The position numbers and the translations under genes were made by a program. Shown one piece after another: positions 8,111-18,048 of a stretch of DNA of 64,000 nt (positions are counted from its first letter, which is position 1; each line of letters begins with the position of its first letter). The notes beneath the pieces were generated by a model that saw only the letters and a list, made by a program, of their open reading frames with translations, was not told the DNA's origin and searched no databases. This stretch comes from Streptomyces gossypii (GTDB taxonomy: Bacteria > Actinomycetota > Actinomycetes > Streptomycetales > Streptomycetaceae), in assembly GCF_025165795.1 (NCBI RefSeq), contig NZ_JAJAGO010000002.1, forward strand, positions 310,001 to 374,000, in the 5' to 3' direction.

Positions 8111-9163
8111 ATGTACGAGCAGGACGCGCCGCGTGAGCAGGCGGCATCGCAGGACGCGATCAACATCGACGACTTCGTCTACGCGGCGACGGGCACCCAC
8201 GTGAGAAGGCTGACGACACCGGGCGGGGAGCACTGGTTCCCGGCTGCCGACGTCTGTCGCGAACTCGGGCACGGCAACACGAGCGAGGCGTTGCGGCGCC
8301 ATGTCCCCGAGCACATGCGATGTGTAGTGGCATCCCTCATTTCCCGTGAGGGTTGGGAGATTCCCGCACGTCACAGGCTCAGGAAGTCGATGGTGCTGTT
8401 GAGCCTCAACGGACTTGTCAGGCTCGTCAACGGATGCGTGAAGCGGGAGTGCGAGCCGTTCAAGAACTGGGTCACCGAGGTGGTCGTGGCGGTCCAGCGC
8501 GACGGTTCGTACTCCCTCGCCAAGGCCGAGGTGCAGCCGAGGTCCCCGGACGGTCCGACGGCGTACGCGATGCCTCAGGAGGTGGTCGACGTCATCGTCC
8601 GGCTCGAAGAGCGCAACATGCGGCTGGACGAGGAGGCGGCGGCGGACCGGCGCGAGGAGATGGCGGTAGGCCGGGAGCTGGCGGAGGCGGTCCGCACGGA
8701 TCTGGTGGACGCGGTGCGACAGGGGCCCGTACGCGACGCTGAGCAGCAGCGCGTGATGCTGGAGACGCAGCAGGATCTCGCCCGCTCCATGGCGCAGATC
8801 GCGGAAGTCCTGGAGCGGATGGAGCGGAGGGAACGAGGGGAGCGGGACGAGCGGACGGAACGGCACGCACCCGAGCACCCCCCGGCACCGCAGCCGCCGC
8901 GGCCCACCGCCGACGGCGTGCTCGCCGCCTGGCGGGAGCGGTTGACGATCACGGACGACGTGTGGGCCGTGGCCGTCGTCCTCGTGCCGTCGCTCGTGGG
9001 CGAGGGCCGGGCGGATCATTCGCTGGAAGCCCTCGCCTCCCGTACCGGACTGACCGTCAGCCGGGTGCACGACTGCCTGCGCTTCCTGCAGAAGCGCCAG
9101 TGCATCCGTCAGGTGCACGCCACCCAGGGCGGTGCTCCGGTGTACGTGCTTCAGCATCCGTGA
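8111..9163 (+). CDS. BRO-N (phage antirepressor-type) domain protein
   Basis: 350 residues from ATG 8111, chosen because GGAGGT (8098-8103) is ideally placed; an upstream in-frame ATG at 8081 lacks such a site. Residues about 20-125 look like a BRO-N domain: HWFPAADVCRELGHGNTSEA, then LLSLNGLVRLVNGCVKRECE and PFKNWVTEVV. A charged coiled-coil middle (LEERNMRLDEEAAADRREEM) and a Pro-rich linker follow. The C-terminus is a winged-helix-like region (SLEALASRTGLTVSRVHDCL). BRO-N proteins bind DNA and are common in phages; this stand-alone chromosomal copy with a second putative DNA-binding end is probably a host regulator. No other phage genes are nearby. Confidence 0.8.
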   Translation: MYEQDAPREQAASQDAINIDDFVYAATGTHVRRLTTPGGEHWFPAADVCRELGHGNTSEALRRHVPEHMRCVVASLISREGWEIPARHRLRKSMVLLSLNGLVRLVNGCVKRECEPFKNWVTEVVVAVQRDGSYSLAKAEVQPRSPDGPTAYAMPQEVVDVIVRLEERNMRLDEEAAADRREEMAVGRELAEAVRTDLVDAVRQGPVRDAEQQRVMLETQQDLARSMAQIAEVLERMERRERGERDERTERHAPEHPPAPQPPRPTADGVLAAWRERLTITDDVWAVAVVLVPSLVGEGRADHSLEALASRTGLTVSRVHDCLRFLQKRQCIRQVHATQGGAPVYVLQHP

Positions 9164-9228
9164 CCCGAGGTGCCGGGACTTCGCTCTGAGCAGAGGGGTG
9201 TCCCAGCCGGCGGCGGCAGGGCGGGCGG

Positions 9229-10179
9229 ATGGCATCGAACTCGGTACAGGTCTCGGTACAGGCACAGCCCCAGGACGCTGCGTCGTGGACCGCGCTCGCG
9301 CGGTCCTGCGAGGCGGCGGGCTTCGACGCGCTGCTCGCCGCCGACCATCCGGGCACGGCAGCCTCCCCGTTCGTCGCGCTGGCCGCCGCGGCATCGGTCA
9401 CAAAGCGGATCGAACTGGGGTCGTACGTTTCCAGCGCGGGCGTGCGTGAGCCGCTGCTGCTCGCGGGTGATGTCGCGACCCTGGACGTCGTGTCCGGGGG
9501 GCGTGCGCGGCTGGCGCTGGGCGCCGGTCACACGCCCGTGGAGTGGGAGATGCTCGGCTCCAGCCGTCCGGACGTCGCCGGGCGGGTACGGCGCTTCGTC
9601 GCGGTGGCCGAGGCGTGCCGTGCGCTGCTGGCGAGCGAGGAGGCGCGGGTGCGGCTCGACGGCCCGGACGTGTACGCGTACGGGGCCCGGCTGGAGGCCC
9701 CGCGGCCGGTGCGGACGCCGGTGCCGTTCACCTTCGGCGGGGGCAACTCCGCACTGCTGCGCTGGGCCGGCGAGCACGCCGACGTGGTCGCGCTCAGCGG
9801 GCTCGGCCGCACACTGGCCGACGGGCACGGCCACGAGGTGCGGTGGCAGGCCGCCGACATCGACCGCCAGGTCGAGCTGGTCGAGCAGGGCGCCTCCGCC
9901 GCCGGGCGTACGGAGGCGCCGCCGCGCGAGGCGCTCGTCCAGCTGGTGGAGATCACCGATGACGCCCAGGCCGCCGCGCACCGCCTCGCCCCCCGCTTCG
10001 GCTGCACCGAACAGACCGTGCTGGCCTCGCCGTATGCCTGGATCGGTACGGAGGAGGAGATCCTCGCGTCGATGGCCCGGCACGCGGAGCGCTGGGGCAT
10101 CACCCGGTACGTCGTCCGCGAACCCGCCTTGTCCGCCGCCGCGGCCCTGCTCGCCCGCTCGTGCCGTCCAGGGGGCTGA
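9229..10179 (+). CDS. LLM-class F420-dependent oxidoreductase
   Basis: 316 residues. TIM-barrel luciferase-like monooxygenase superfamily: AAGFDALLAADHPGT near the start, IELGSYVSSAGVREPLLLAG, then LDVVSGGRARLALGAGHTPVEW, the common GG(R)xxLGxGxG-type segment. It ends with a Pro-Gly-Gly tail. Family members use F420 or FMN to transfer hydride to small substrates; the substrate here is unknown. It stands alone between the BRO-N gene and a small zinc-ribbon gene. Confidence 0.85.
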   Translation: MASNSVQVSVQAQPQDAASWTALARSCEAAGFDALLAADHPGTAASPFVALAAAASVTKRIELGSYVSSAGVREPLLLAGDVATLDVVSGGRARLALGAGHTPVEWEMLGSSRPDVAGRVRRFVAVAEACRALLASEEARVRLDGPDVYAYGARLEAPRPVRTPVPFTFGGGNSALLRWAGEHADVVALSGLGRTLADGHGHEVRWQAADIDRQVELVEQGASAAGRTEAPPREALVQLVEITDDAQAAAHRLAPRFGCTEQTVLASPYAWIGTEEEILASMARHAERWGITRYVVREPALSAAAALLARSCRPGG

Positions 10180-10199
10180 CACACTCCGGACGCTGCCGT

Positions 10200-10350
10200 C
10201 ATCGTGCGGCGAGGGTCCGTGACTCCCTCCGCCCCGCACCTCGGGTGTGGCGCGTGCGGCCAGGCGAACCTCCTGCACCAACGGTGCCTTGTGCTGCGTG
10301 TAGGCGTCTCGATCGTGGGCGTAGCGGAAGGCGAGCCATGCCCGCTGACA
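10200..10350 (-). pseudogene. Possible coding remnant without a start
   Basis: The 260-base space between 10180 and 10439 has no complete gene. On the minus strand about 50 codons read AWLAFRYAHDRDAYTQHKAP followed by LVQEVRLAARA, which has the residue mix of a real helical protein, unlike typical shadow frames. There is no start or ribosome site. I do not recognise the parent family; it may be a decayed fragment or coincidence. Confidence 0.2.
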
Positions 10351-10439
10351 GCGGTGCGTAGGGAACGGGGCTGCGGTGGCGCCCCCTGCTGTGAGTCCCC
10401 GGGAGCCGGGCCGGGGCTCCTGGAGGAATACTGGGTGCC

Positions 10440-10640
10440 ATGACGAGGTGCAAGAAGTGCGGTGGGGCCTGCCGCCGCTGGCGGCGGACCTGCTCCAGGT
10501 GCCGGAGCACGCCGGGGCGGGCGGAGACAGCTGCCGATGCGGGTGAGTTGGCGGCGGAGGCCGGCGCGGCCGGGTTGGCCGGGTTGGTCGGGCGGGGAAT
10601 CTCGGGAGCGGCAAGACTGGTGTTCCGCGCCTTCGACTGA
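10440..10640 (+). CDS. Small zinc-ribbon protein
   Basis: 66 residues, ATG 10440, with GGAGG about 13 bases upstream. It opens with CKKCGGACRRWRRTCSRC, two CxxC knuckles 14 residues apart that would bind one zinc. An Ala/Gly-rich C-terminal half (AAEAGAAGLAGLVGRGISGA) could be a short amphipathic or membrane-associated helix. No function can be assigned; similar tiny zinc-ribbon proteins are common in actinomycetes. Confidence 0.55.
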   Translation: MTRCKKCGGACRRWRRTCSRCRSTPGRAETAADAGELAAEAGAAGLAGLVGRGISGAARLVFRAFD

Positions 10641-10688
10641 AGAGCCTGAGGCACAGTGAACCGCGTCGGCAAAGACGGCTGGGAGAAG

Positions 10689-10726
10689 CCCCGCCCGTCC
10701 GCGACGGCGGACGCGGGCGGGCGGGG
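10689..10726 (-). terminator. GC-rich hairpin after thiC
   Basis: CCCGCCCGTCCGC is followed after four bases by GCGGACGCGGGCGGG, a near-perfect GC-rich stem just beyond the thiC stop. It has no T run, as is usual for Streptomyces terminators. Confidence 0.5.
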
Positions 10727-10746
10727 CGACGCGCCGCGCGGGAAGG

Positions 10747-12704
<1,958 letters not shown>

Positions 12705-12786
12705 CGATGTGCAAAGGTGGCCCCACGCTAGCGGCACACCCGTGGTGCTGGCCAGGCCGCCCCGTCGTACTTGCGATGATCTGGCG

Positions 12787-14319
12787 GTGACCCCGACACC
12801 GCAGCCGCCTCCGCCCCGGAATCCTCCGCGGCGCCCGCAGCAGGGCGCGCCGCCGCCTCCGCCTTCCGGCACGCCCTCCACCGCGCCTTCTGGCACGCCT
12901 CCTGGCACGCCCTCCGAATCCCACGGATACGTCGACGCGCGGTCCCCCGCCGACGCGCATGCCCATGCGCACAGCCATGGTCCGGCCGCCCCCGTCTCGC
13001 TGCGCCTGCGCAAGATCATCGCGGTGGTGCTGGTCCCGTTCGCCTCCGCGGTCGCCGTCGGGCTGATCGTGCTGTGGCCGGGCGGTACCTCCGCCGGGGA
13101 CAGCGGACCCAGTGGTGTCGGGTTCGACCGGCCGACCTTCGACGCCCGGGTGACCGCCGTCCACGAGGTGAAGTGTGAGGACGTCAACGCCCAGCCGCAG
13201 CCGCCGGCAGGCGGCCAGCAGCCGGGCGGTCAGCAGGGCGATCAGCCGGGCCCTGAGGAGGACACCGCGGCCGACCTCTGCCAGAAGGCGACCGTGGAGG
13301 TGACCGACGGCAAGGACAAGGGCCGCACCTTCACCGAGATCATCACACCGGACGCGACGCGCACCCTCAGCACGGGTCAGCAGGTGGTCGTCGCGTACGC
13401 GGAGAAGGCGCCGCGTGATCTCCAGTACAGCGTCATCGACGTCGACCGCACCCTGCCGATGGCGCTGCTGGCCGGGCTCTTCGCCCTGGTGGTGGTGCTG
13501 GTGGGCCGGCTGCGCGGGGTGCTGGCGCTGGTGGGGCTGGTGGTGAGCTTCGCGGTGCTCACCCTCTTCATTCTGCCCGCGATACTCGACGGCTCGAATC
13601 CGCTGGTGGTGGCCGTCGTGGGGGGCAGCGCCATCATGCTGGTGACGCTGTATCTGTGCCACGGCATCTCGGCCCGTACGTCCGTCGCCGTGCTGGGCAC
13701 CCTGGTCTCACTGCTGCTGATCGGCGTGCTGGGTTCGCTCTTCATAGGCTGGTCGCATCTGACCGGCAACACGGACGACCAGACCGGTCTGGTGCACGGC
13801 CTCTACCCCGACATCGAGATCCAAGGGCTGCTGCTGGCGGGCGTGCTGATCGGCTCCCTCGGCGTGCTGGACGATGTGACCGTCACCCAGACGTCGGCCG
13901 TGTGGGAGCTGCGGCAGGCCGACCCCACTGCGAGCAGACGCAAGCTCTACGCCGCCGCGATGCGCATCGGGCGCGACCACATCGCCTCGGTGGTGAACAC
14001 CCTGGTGCTGGCGTACGCGGGTGCCGCGCTCCCGCTGCTGCTGCTCTTCACGATCGCCGAGAGCAGCGTCGGCACGGTCGCGGGCAGCGAGCTCGTCGCG
14101 CAGGAGATCGTACGTACGCTCGTCGGCTCCGTCGGCCTGGTGGTCTCCGTGCCGCTGACGACGCTGCTGGCCGCGCTGGTGGTCTCGGCGGACCGCACAC
14201 CGGAGGACGGCCCGACTCCGGCCGTGCCCCCGGCCGTGCCCTCGGCAGCCCCCGCGGCGCCCCCCGCAGAGCGCCGGGGGAGGAGCGGGAGCAGCGGGCG
14301 GCGGCGGAAGCCTAAGTGA
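12787..14319 (+). CDS. YibE/F-family multispanning membrane protein
   Basis: 510 residues from GTG 12787. A Pro-rich cytoplasmic N-terminus with a His-rich patch (DAHAHAHSHG) precedes a first TM segment (IIAVVLVPFASAVAVGLIVL) and an extracytoplasmic domain with VKCEDVNAQ and TAADLCQKA, two Cys that could pair. At least seven hydrophobic helices follow, with ARTSVAVLGTLVSLLLIGV and the signature GVLIGSLGVLDDVTVTQTSA. The YibE/F family is of unknown function, with transport suspected. The gene overlaps the convergent DUF5326 gene by 8 bases. The start is not strongly supported by a ribosome site. Confidence 0.85.
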   Translation: MTPTPQPPPPRNPPRRPQQGAPPPPPSGTPSTAPSGTPPGTPSESHGYVDARSPADAHAHAHSHGPAAPVSLRLRKIIAVVLVPFASAVAVGLIVLWPGGTSAGDSGPSGVGFDRPTFDARVTAVHEVKCEDVNAQPQPPAGGQQPGGQQGDQPGPEEDTAADLCQKATVEVTDGKDKGRTFTEIITPDATRTLSTGQQVVVAYAEKAPRDLQYSVIDVDRTLPMALLAGLFALVVVLVGRLRGVLALVGLVVSFAVLTLFILPAILDGSNPLVVAVVGGSAIMLVTLYLCHGISARTSVAVLGTLVSLLLIGVLGSLFIGWSHLTGNTDDQTGLVHGLYPDIEIQGLLLAGVLIGSLGVLDDVTVTQTSAVWELRQADPTASRRKLYAAAMRIGRDHIASVVNTLVLAYAGAALPLLLLFTIAESSVGTVAGSELVAQEIVRTLVGSVGLVVSVPLTTLLAALVVSADRTPEDGPTPAVPPAVPSAAPAAPPAERRGRSGSSGRRRKPK

Positions 14320-14503
14320 AGCGGCGCACCACATAGATCAGACCGCCGACGAGCGCCACGAACAACAGCACCTTGAAGAGCACACCGACGACGAAGCTGA
14401 TCACCGCCGCGATCAGTCCGCCGAAGACGAGGAGCGCCAGCAGCGGTATCGCCGCCCACTTCACCCACCAGGGCAGTGCGGCGAGGGTTTCCTTTACGGC
14501 CAT
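14312..14503 (-). CDS. DUF5326-type small membrane protein
   Basis: 63 residues: MAVKETLAALPWWVKWAAIP, then a continuous hydrophobic stretch with two probable TM helices (LLALLVFGGLIAAVISFVVG and FKVLLFVALVGGLIYVVRR). Size and the WWVKW opening fit the actinobacterial DUF5326 family. Function unknown. Its 3' end overlaps the YibE/F gene. Confidence 0.75.
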   Translation of the reverse strand: MAVKETLAALPWWVKWAAIPLLALLVFGGLIAAVISFVVGVLFKVLLFVALVGGLIYVVRRFT

Positions 14504-14704
14504 GAGAACTCTCCTGAGGTGCTGGGGTGCCGTCAGGTGTCCGGCACGTGTTGCCTGCGTGGCCTGATGTCTTCGATGCTAGGCGGGCGGGAGCGCCGAT
14601 GGGACGGCACCTGCCCCGGTTCGTCCCTGACCGGACCCCTACGGAACCCGTACGCCCGCCTCCGCTCACAGGGGGACCAGCGGGCTCACACGGAGACCTC
14701 CTGG

Positions 14705-15022
14705 TCAGCGCTCGGGTGGGGAGAAGACCACCATCACCCGGAGGTCCTCGCTGATGTGACTGAAGCGGTGCGGCACTCCCGCTGGGACGTACACCACACT
14801 GCCCCGCGCGACCTGCGTCGACTCGTCGCCGACGGTGAGGGTGCCGCGGCCGCTGACCACGAAGTACACCTCGTCCTGCCCGTGTGGCTGCTGCGGGTCC
14901 GCGGCCCCCTTGTCGAGCGCGTAGAGGCCGACCGACATGTGCCGCTCGCGAAGGAAGCGCAGGTAGGCGCCGTCGTTGGCGGCCCGCTCCGCTTCCAGCT
15001 CTTCCAGCCGGAACGCCTTCAT
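14705..15022 (-). CDS. Cupin-domain protein
   Basis: 105 residues from ATG 15022 (MKAFRLEELEAERA); the 18-codon upstream extension looks non-coding. Cupin motif 1 reads QPHGQDEVYFVVSGRGTLTV and motif 2 GSVVYVPAGVPHRFSHI, with the His/Glu metal ligands present. A small mono-cupin of unknown substrate, divergent from the holin-like gene at 15083 with only 60 bases between starts. The 14504-14704 gap downstream holds nothing I can identify. Confidence 0.85.
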   Translation of the reverse strand: MKAFRLEELEAERAANDGAYLRFLRERHMSVGLYALDKGAADPQQPHGQDEVYFVVSGRGTLTVGDESTQVARGSVVYVPAGVPHRFSHISEDLRVMVVFSPPER

Positions 15023-15082
15023 CCGTGACCTGGCGTCATCCACGCCCCTCCGGTTTCCACCGAACTCTGGAACCATCGACCC

Positions 15083-15460
15083 ATGACGAACTTCCTGATC
15101 AAGACACTCGCCAACGCCGGAGCGCTGGCGGTGGCCATCTGGCTGCTCAGCGACATCACCCTGACCGGGGATGACACCGGCCGCAAGACTCTCACCCTGA
15201 TTGTCGTCGCTCTGATCTTCGGTCTCGTGAACTTCGTGGTCAAGCCGATCGTGAAGCTGTTCTCGCTGCCGTTGCTCGTGCTCACCCTCGGCTTGTTCAC
15301 CCTGGTGATCAATGCGCTGATGCTGCTGCTCACCTCCTGGCTCGCCGACAGGATGGATCTGAGTTTCCAGGTCGAGGGTTTCGGCACCGCCTTGGTGGGC
15401 GGATTGATCATCTCCATCGTTTCCTGGGCGCTGAACATGCTGCTGCCCGAGGACGACTGA
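15083..15460 (+). CDS. Phage-holin-4-superfamily membrane protein (PF04020 type)
   Basis: 125 residues with four hydrophobic helices: LANAGALAVAIWLLSDITL, LTLIVVALIFGLVNFVVKP, LPLLVLTLGLFTLVINALML and FGTALVGGLIISIVSWALNM. The FGLVNFVVKPIVKLFSLPL block with its VNxxVKP signature is typical of this widespread family. Despite the name, most chromosomal members are not phage genes and their role is unknown. Confidence 0.88.
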   Translation: MTNFLIKTLANAGALAVAIWLLSDITLTGDDTGRKTLTLIVVALIFGLVNFVVKPIVKLFSLPLLVLTLGLFTLVINALMLLLTSWLADRMDLSFQVEGFGTALVGGLIISIVSWALNMLLPEDD

Positions 15461-15581
15461 ACCGACCCTGCCCGCGGCCGTCCCCCGCGGCTGACGCCCG
15501 CTTCACGGTTCCGGTTACGGTGCACCGTGCGGAGCGGCCGGACGGGGCGGCTCTCGGCTGACCGGCTGGAGAAGGATCGAA

Positions 15582-16781
15582 ATGGGCATCAGCGACGGCG
15601 ACGGCACCCGGGTCGTGCGGGCGGGCCTGCCCGAGGAGGAGCCGTACGCACCCCCGCTGCCGGGCCCGGTCTTCGCCGCCCACTACCACCTGCCGGGCGA
15701 CCCGGCCGGTGCGCCGTACGCCTACGGCCGCGACGCCAACCCCACCTGGACGGCGCTGGAGCGGGCGATCGGCGAGCTGGAGGCGCCGGACGCGGGAGGG
15801 GCCGCCGCGCCGGGAGAGCCGGGAGAGCCGGGAGGGCCGGAGGGGGTGGAGGCGGTTGAGGCGGTGGAGACGCTGGTCTTCGCCTCCGGCATGGGTGCGA
15901 TCTCGGCTGTGCTGTTCTCCCAGCTGAAGCCGGGGGACATCGCGGTGCTGCCGTCCGACGGCTACAACCTGCTGGTGCCCGTGCGGGAACGTCTGGAGAG
16001 CTGGGGCGTGGAGGTCCGTACGGCACCGACCGGCGGGGACGCGCAGCTCGAGGCGCTGGCGGGCGCCCGGCTGCTGTGGATCGAATCACCCTGCAATCCC
16101 GGCCTGGACGTCTGCGACATCCGCCGCCTCACCGAGGCGGCGCACGCCCAGGGCGCCGTGGTCGCCGTCGACAACACCCTGGCCACCCCGCTGGGGCAGC
16201 GCCCGCTGGAGCTCGGCGCCGACTTCTCGGTGGCCAGCGGCACCAAGGCGCTCACCGGGCACGGCGACGTACTGCTCGGCTACGCGGTCTGCCGGAATGC
16301 GGAACTCGCCGCGGGCGTCCGGCTCTGGCGCAAGACGGTCGGCGCGATTCCCGGCCCGATGGAGGCGTGGCTCGCGCACCGCTCGCTGGCCACGCTGGAG
16401 GTGCGGACGCGGCGGCAGGCGGCGTCCGCGCTCGCCGTCGCGGAGGCGCTGGGCGCGCGCGCCGAGGTCACCGACGTACGGCACCCGGGTGCGCCGGGTG
16501 ACCCGGCGTACGCGCAGGCGGTCCGGCAGATGCGGCGCTTCGGCTGCGTGGTCTCCTTCACCCTGCCCGACAAGGCGTTCGCCGACAGGTTCCTGGCGGC
16601 GCTGCGCCTGGTCGACGACGCCACCAGTTTCGGCGGCGTCCGCAGCACGGCCGAGCGGCGCGGGCGCTGGGGCGGCGACGCGGTGCCGGAGGGTTTCGTC
16701 CGGCTGTCGGTCGGCCTGGAGGACTCCGAGGACCTGGTGGCCGATCTCGCCCAGGCGCTCGACCGGGCGGCGGAGAGCTGA
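15582..16781 (+). CDS. PLP-dependent cystathionine gamma-lyase-type enzyme
   Basis: 399 residues. Cys/Met-metabolism PLP family: YGRDANPTWTALERAIGELE (substrate entry), ASGMGAISAVLFSQLKPGD, ESPCNPGLDVCDIRRLTEAA, VDNTLATPLGQRPLELGADF and the PLP lysine in SGTKALTGHGDVLLGYAV. The C-terminal domain ends with SFGGVRSTAERRGRWGGDA. Members include cystathionine gamma-lyase and gamma-synthase; the substrate cannot be fixed from motifs, and lyase is the likelier reading. Around residues 68-88 a low-complexity Gly/Glu/Pro insert (GEPGEPGGPEG) replaces a conserved loop, encoded by short tandem repeats. Confidence 0.88.
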   Translation: MGISDGDGTRVVRAGLPEEEPYAPPLPGPVFAAHYHLPGDPAGAPYAYGRDANPTWTALERAIGELEAPDAGGAAAPGEPGEPGGPEGVEAVEAVETLVFASGMGAISAVLFSQLKPGDIAVLPSDGYNLLVPVRERLESWGVEVRTAPTGGDAQLEALAGARLLWIESPCNPGLDVCDIRRLTEAAHAQGAVVAVDNTLATPLGQRPLELGADFSVASGTKALTGHGDVLLGYAVCRNAELAAGVRLWRKTVGAIPGPMEAWLAHRSLATLEVRTRRQAASALAVAEALGARAEVTDVRHPGAPGDPAYAQAVRQMRRFGCVVSFTLPDKAFADRFLAALRLVDDATSFGGVRSTAERRGRWGGDAVPEGFVRLSVGLEDSEDLVADLAQALDRAAES

Positions 16782-16813
16782 TCTGCGAAGATCCGGGACG
16801 CACTTCCCCGAGG

Positions 16814-16833
16814 GATGACGGGACAGCCCTCAG
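16814..16833. repeat. Solitary relic of a MITE arm
   Basis: GATGACGGGACAGCCCTCAG matches the right arm end of the element at 28850-29017 (GATCACGGGACAGCCCTTAG) at 18 of 20 positions. No partner arm is nearby. The stop codon of the next minus-strand gene lies inside it, so an old insertion probably set that gene's present 3' end. Confidence 0.5.
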
Positions 16834-17882
16834 CCCGGACCCTCGTAGTCGGGGCGGCCGTAGGACGGGCCGTGGAAGTCGGGGCTGGAGTAGTCCGGGC
16901 TGGAGTAGCGGGGCCGGGTGGTGAGGTCACCGGTCCCGTGTGAGGCCGGGCTGGAGTAGTCCGGGTGCGAGTAGCCCAGCCGGGGTGTGCGGTGGTCGTC
17001 GAGAAGATGCGGATCCGCCACCGTCACGGCGCCCTGCCGATCGGTGAGCGCCTCCTGCAGGAACGGCACGACCCCGCGCTCCAGCAGCGCCTCACGCCAG
17101 TCGGCCCGCGCCTCCGCGACCGCCCCCGCGAGTCCGCCCGGGGACGGCTCCGCGCCTGCGGCGGGCGCCTTCGCCCTCATACCGGAGGGGCGCCCCGAAC
17201 CCGGCTTGGAGCGCGCGCCGTTGCGTACGGCGGCGAACAGCAGCCCGCCCATGCCCGCCAGCGCCGTGGCGGCGGCCAGCACCGCGAAGGCCCAGCCCGC
17301 GCTGCGCATCGACCCGGCGAGGGCGGGTTCGGGGGTGAGCAGGTGCATCGCATAGCCGACGAGCAGGAAGATGACGGCGGCCGCGCCGGCGAGCACCGGA
17401 GCGAGAACGGAAACGACGGCGATGGCGCCCGCTCCGGCCGTGTCGCCCAGCCCGGCACTGACCACTCCCGCGAGCCCGAGCCCGGCCGCGCCCTCCCTGC
17501 CCGGTCCGACGCCGGTCTCGGCCGCGGCACTGGCTGCGGTACTGGGCGGGGTACCGGCTGTGCCGCCGTCCGGGTCAAACCCGGAACCGGAATCGGAATC
17601 GGAATGAGAATCGGGACCCGTCGTGCCGTCGCCCGCCTCGGCCGCCGCTTCCGGCATGCGCCGCAACTCCTCGCGCAGCGAGGTGTAGCGCTGGTATTCG
17701 GGGGCGGCGCTGGACGCTATGGGACCGGCGGCGGACAGCGCCATGGCGCGCAGCTGTTCGCCGCTCCGCCCGTGCCACAGTTCAGCGAGGCCGGGACGCG
17801 CGTGCGCGGTGCGCAGTACTTCGTCGAGAACCCGCTCGAATTCGGGCCGGTCCTCTGCCAGCAGGTGCGGAGCGCTGTTCAT
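16830..17882 (-). CDS. Two-TM membrane protein with a YSSPDY-repeat tail
   Basis: 350 residues from ATG 17882, preceded by GGGGGATGTC. The N-terminal 90 residues are soluble and charged (EFERVLDEVLRTAHARPGLA). After a Gly/Ser/Asp spacer come two TM helices (IAVVSVLAPVLAGAAAVIFL and WAFAVLAAATALAGMGGLLF). The tail has a helical segment DWREALLERGVVPFLQEAL and short repeats YSHPDYSSP, YSSPDYSSPDFHGP, YGRPDY. I do not recognise a named family; similar actinobacterial proteins are annotated only as transmembrane. The tyrosine-rich tail is unusual and could be a surface-exposed or interaction motif. Confidence 0.7.
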   Translation of the reverse strand: MNSAPHLLAEDRPEFERVLDEVLRTAHARPGLAELWHGRSGEQLRAMALSAAGPIASSAAPEYQRYTSLREELRRMPEAAAEAGDGTTGPDSHSDSDSGSGFDPDGGTAGTPPSTAASAAAETGVGPGREGAAGLGLAGVVSAGLGDTAGAGAIAVVSVLAPVLAGAAAVIFLLVGYAMHLLTPEPALAGSMRSAGWAFAVLAAATALAGMGGLLFAAVRNGARSKPGSGRPSGMRAKAPAAGAEPSPGGLAGAVAEARADWREALLERGVVPFLQEALTDRQGAVTVADPHLLDDHRTPRLGYSHPDYSSPASHGTGDLTTRPRYSSPDYSSPDFHGPSYGRPDYEGPG

Positions 17883-18048
17883 GACATCCCCCGATGCTCC
17901 GTAGGGCCGTAGGGCCGCGCTGTCGGTCGACGCGGAAACGGGAGGGAACTCGCTACGGCAGAACCGATGGTAGAGCGCTACCGGCACGGGTTGACAGGGT
18001 GTTTGAGGAAATCATCCCGTGCCGATACGTCTGTCGGACGCCCCTCCG

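Noticed and set aside
15083..15460. Prophage remnant suggested by the holin-like gene and the BRO-N gene
   Set aside because: The two are 6 kb apart, both families are common as chromosomal genes, and no structural, integrase or lysis genes accompany them.
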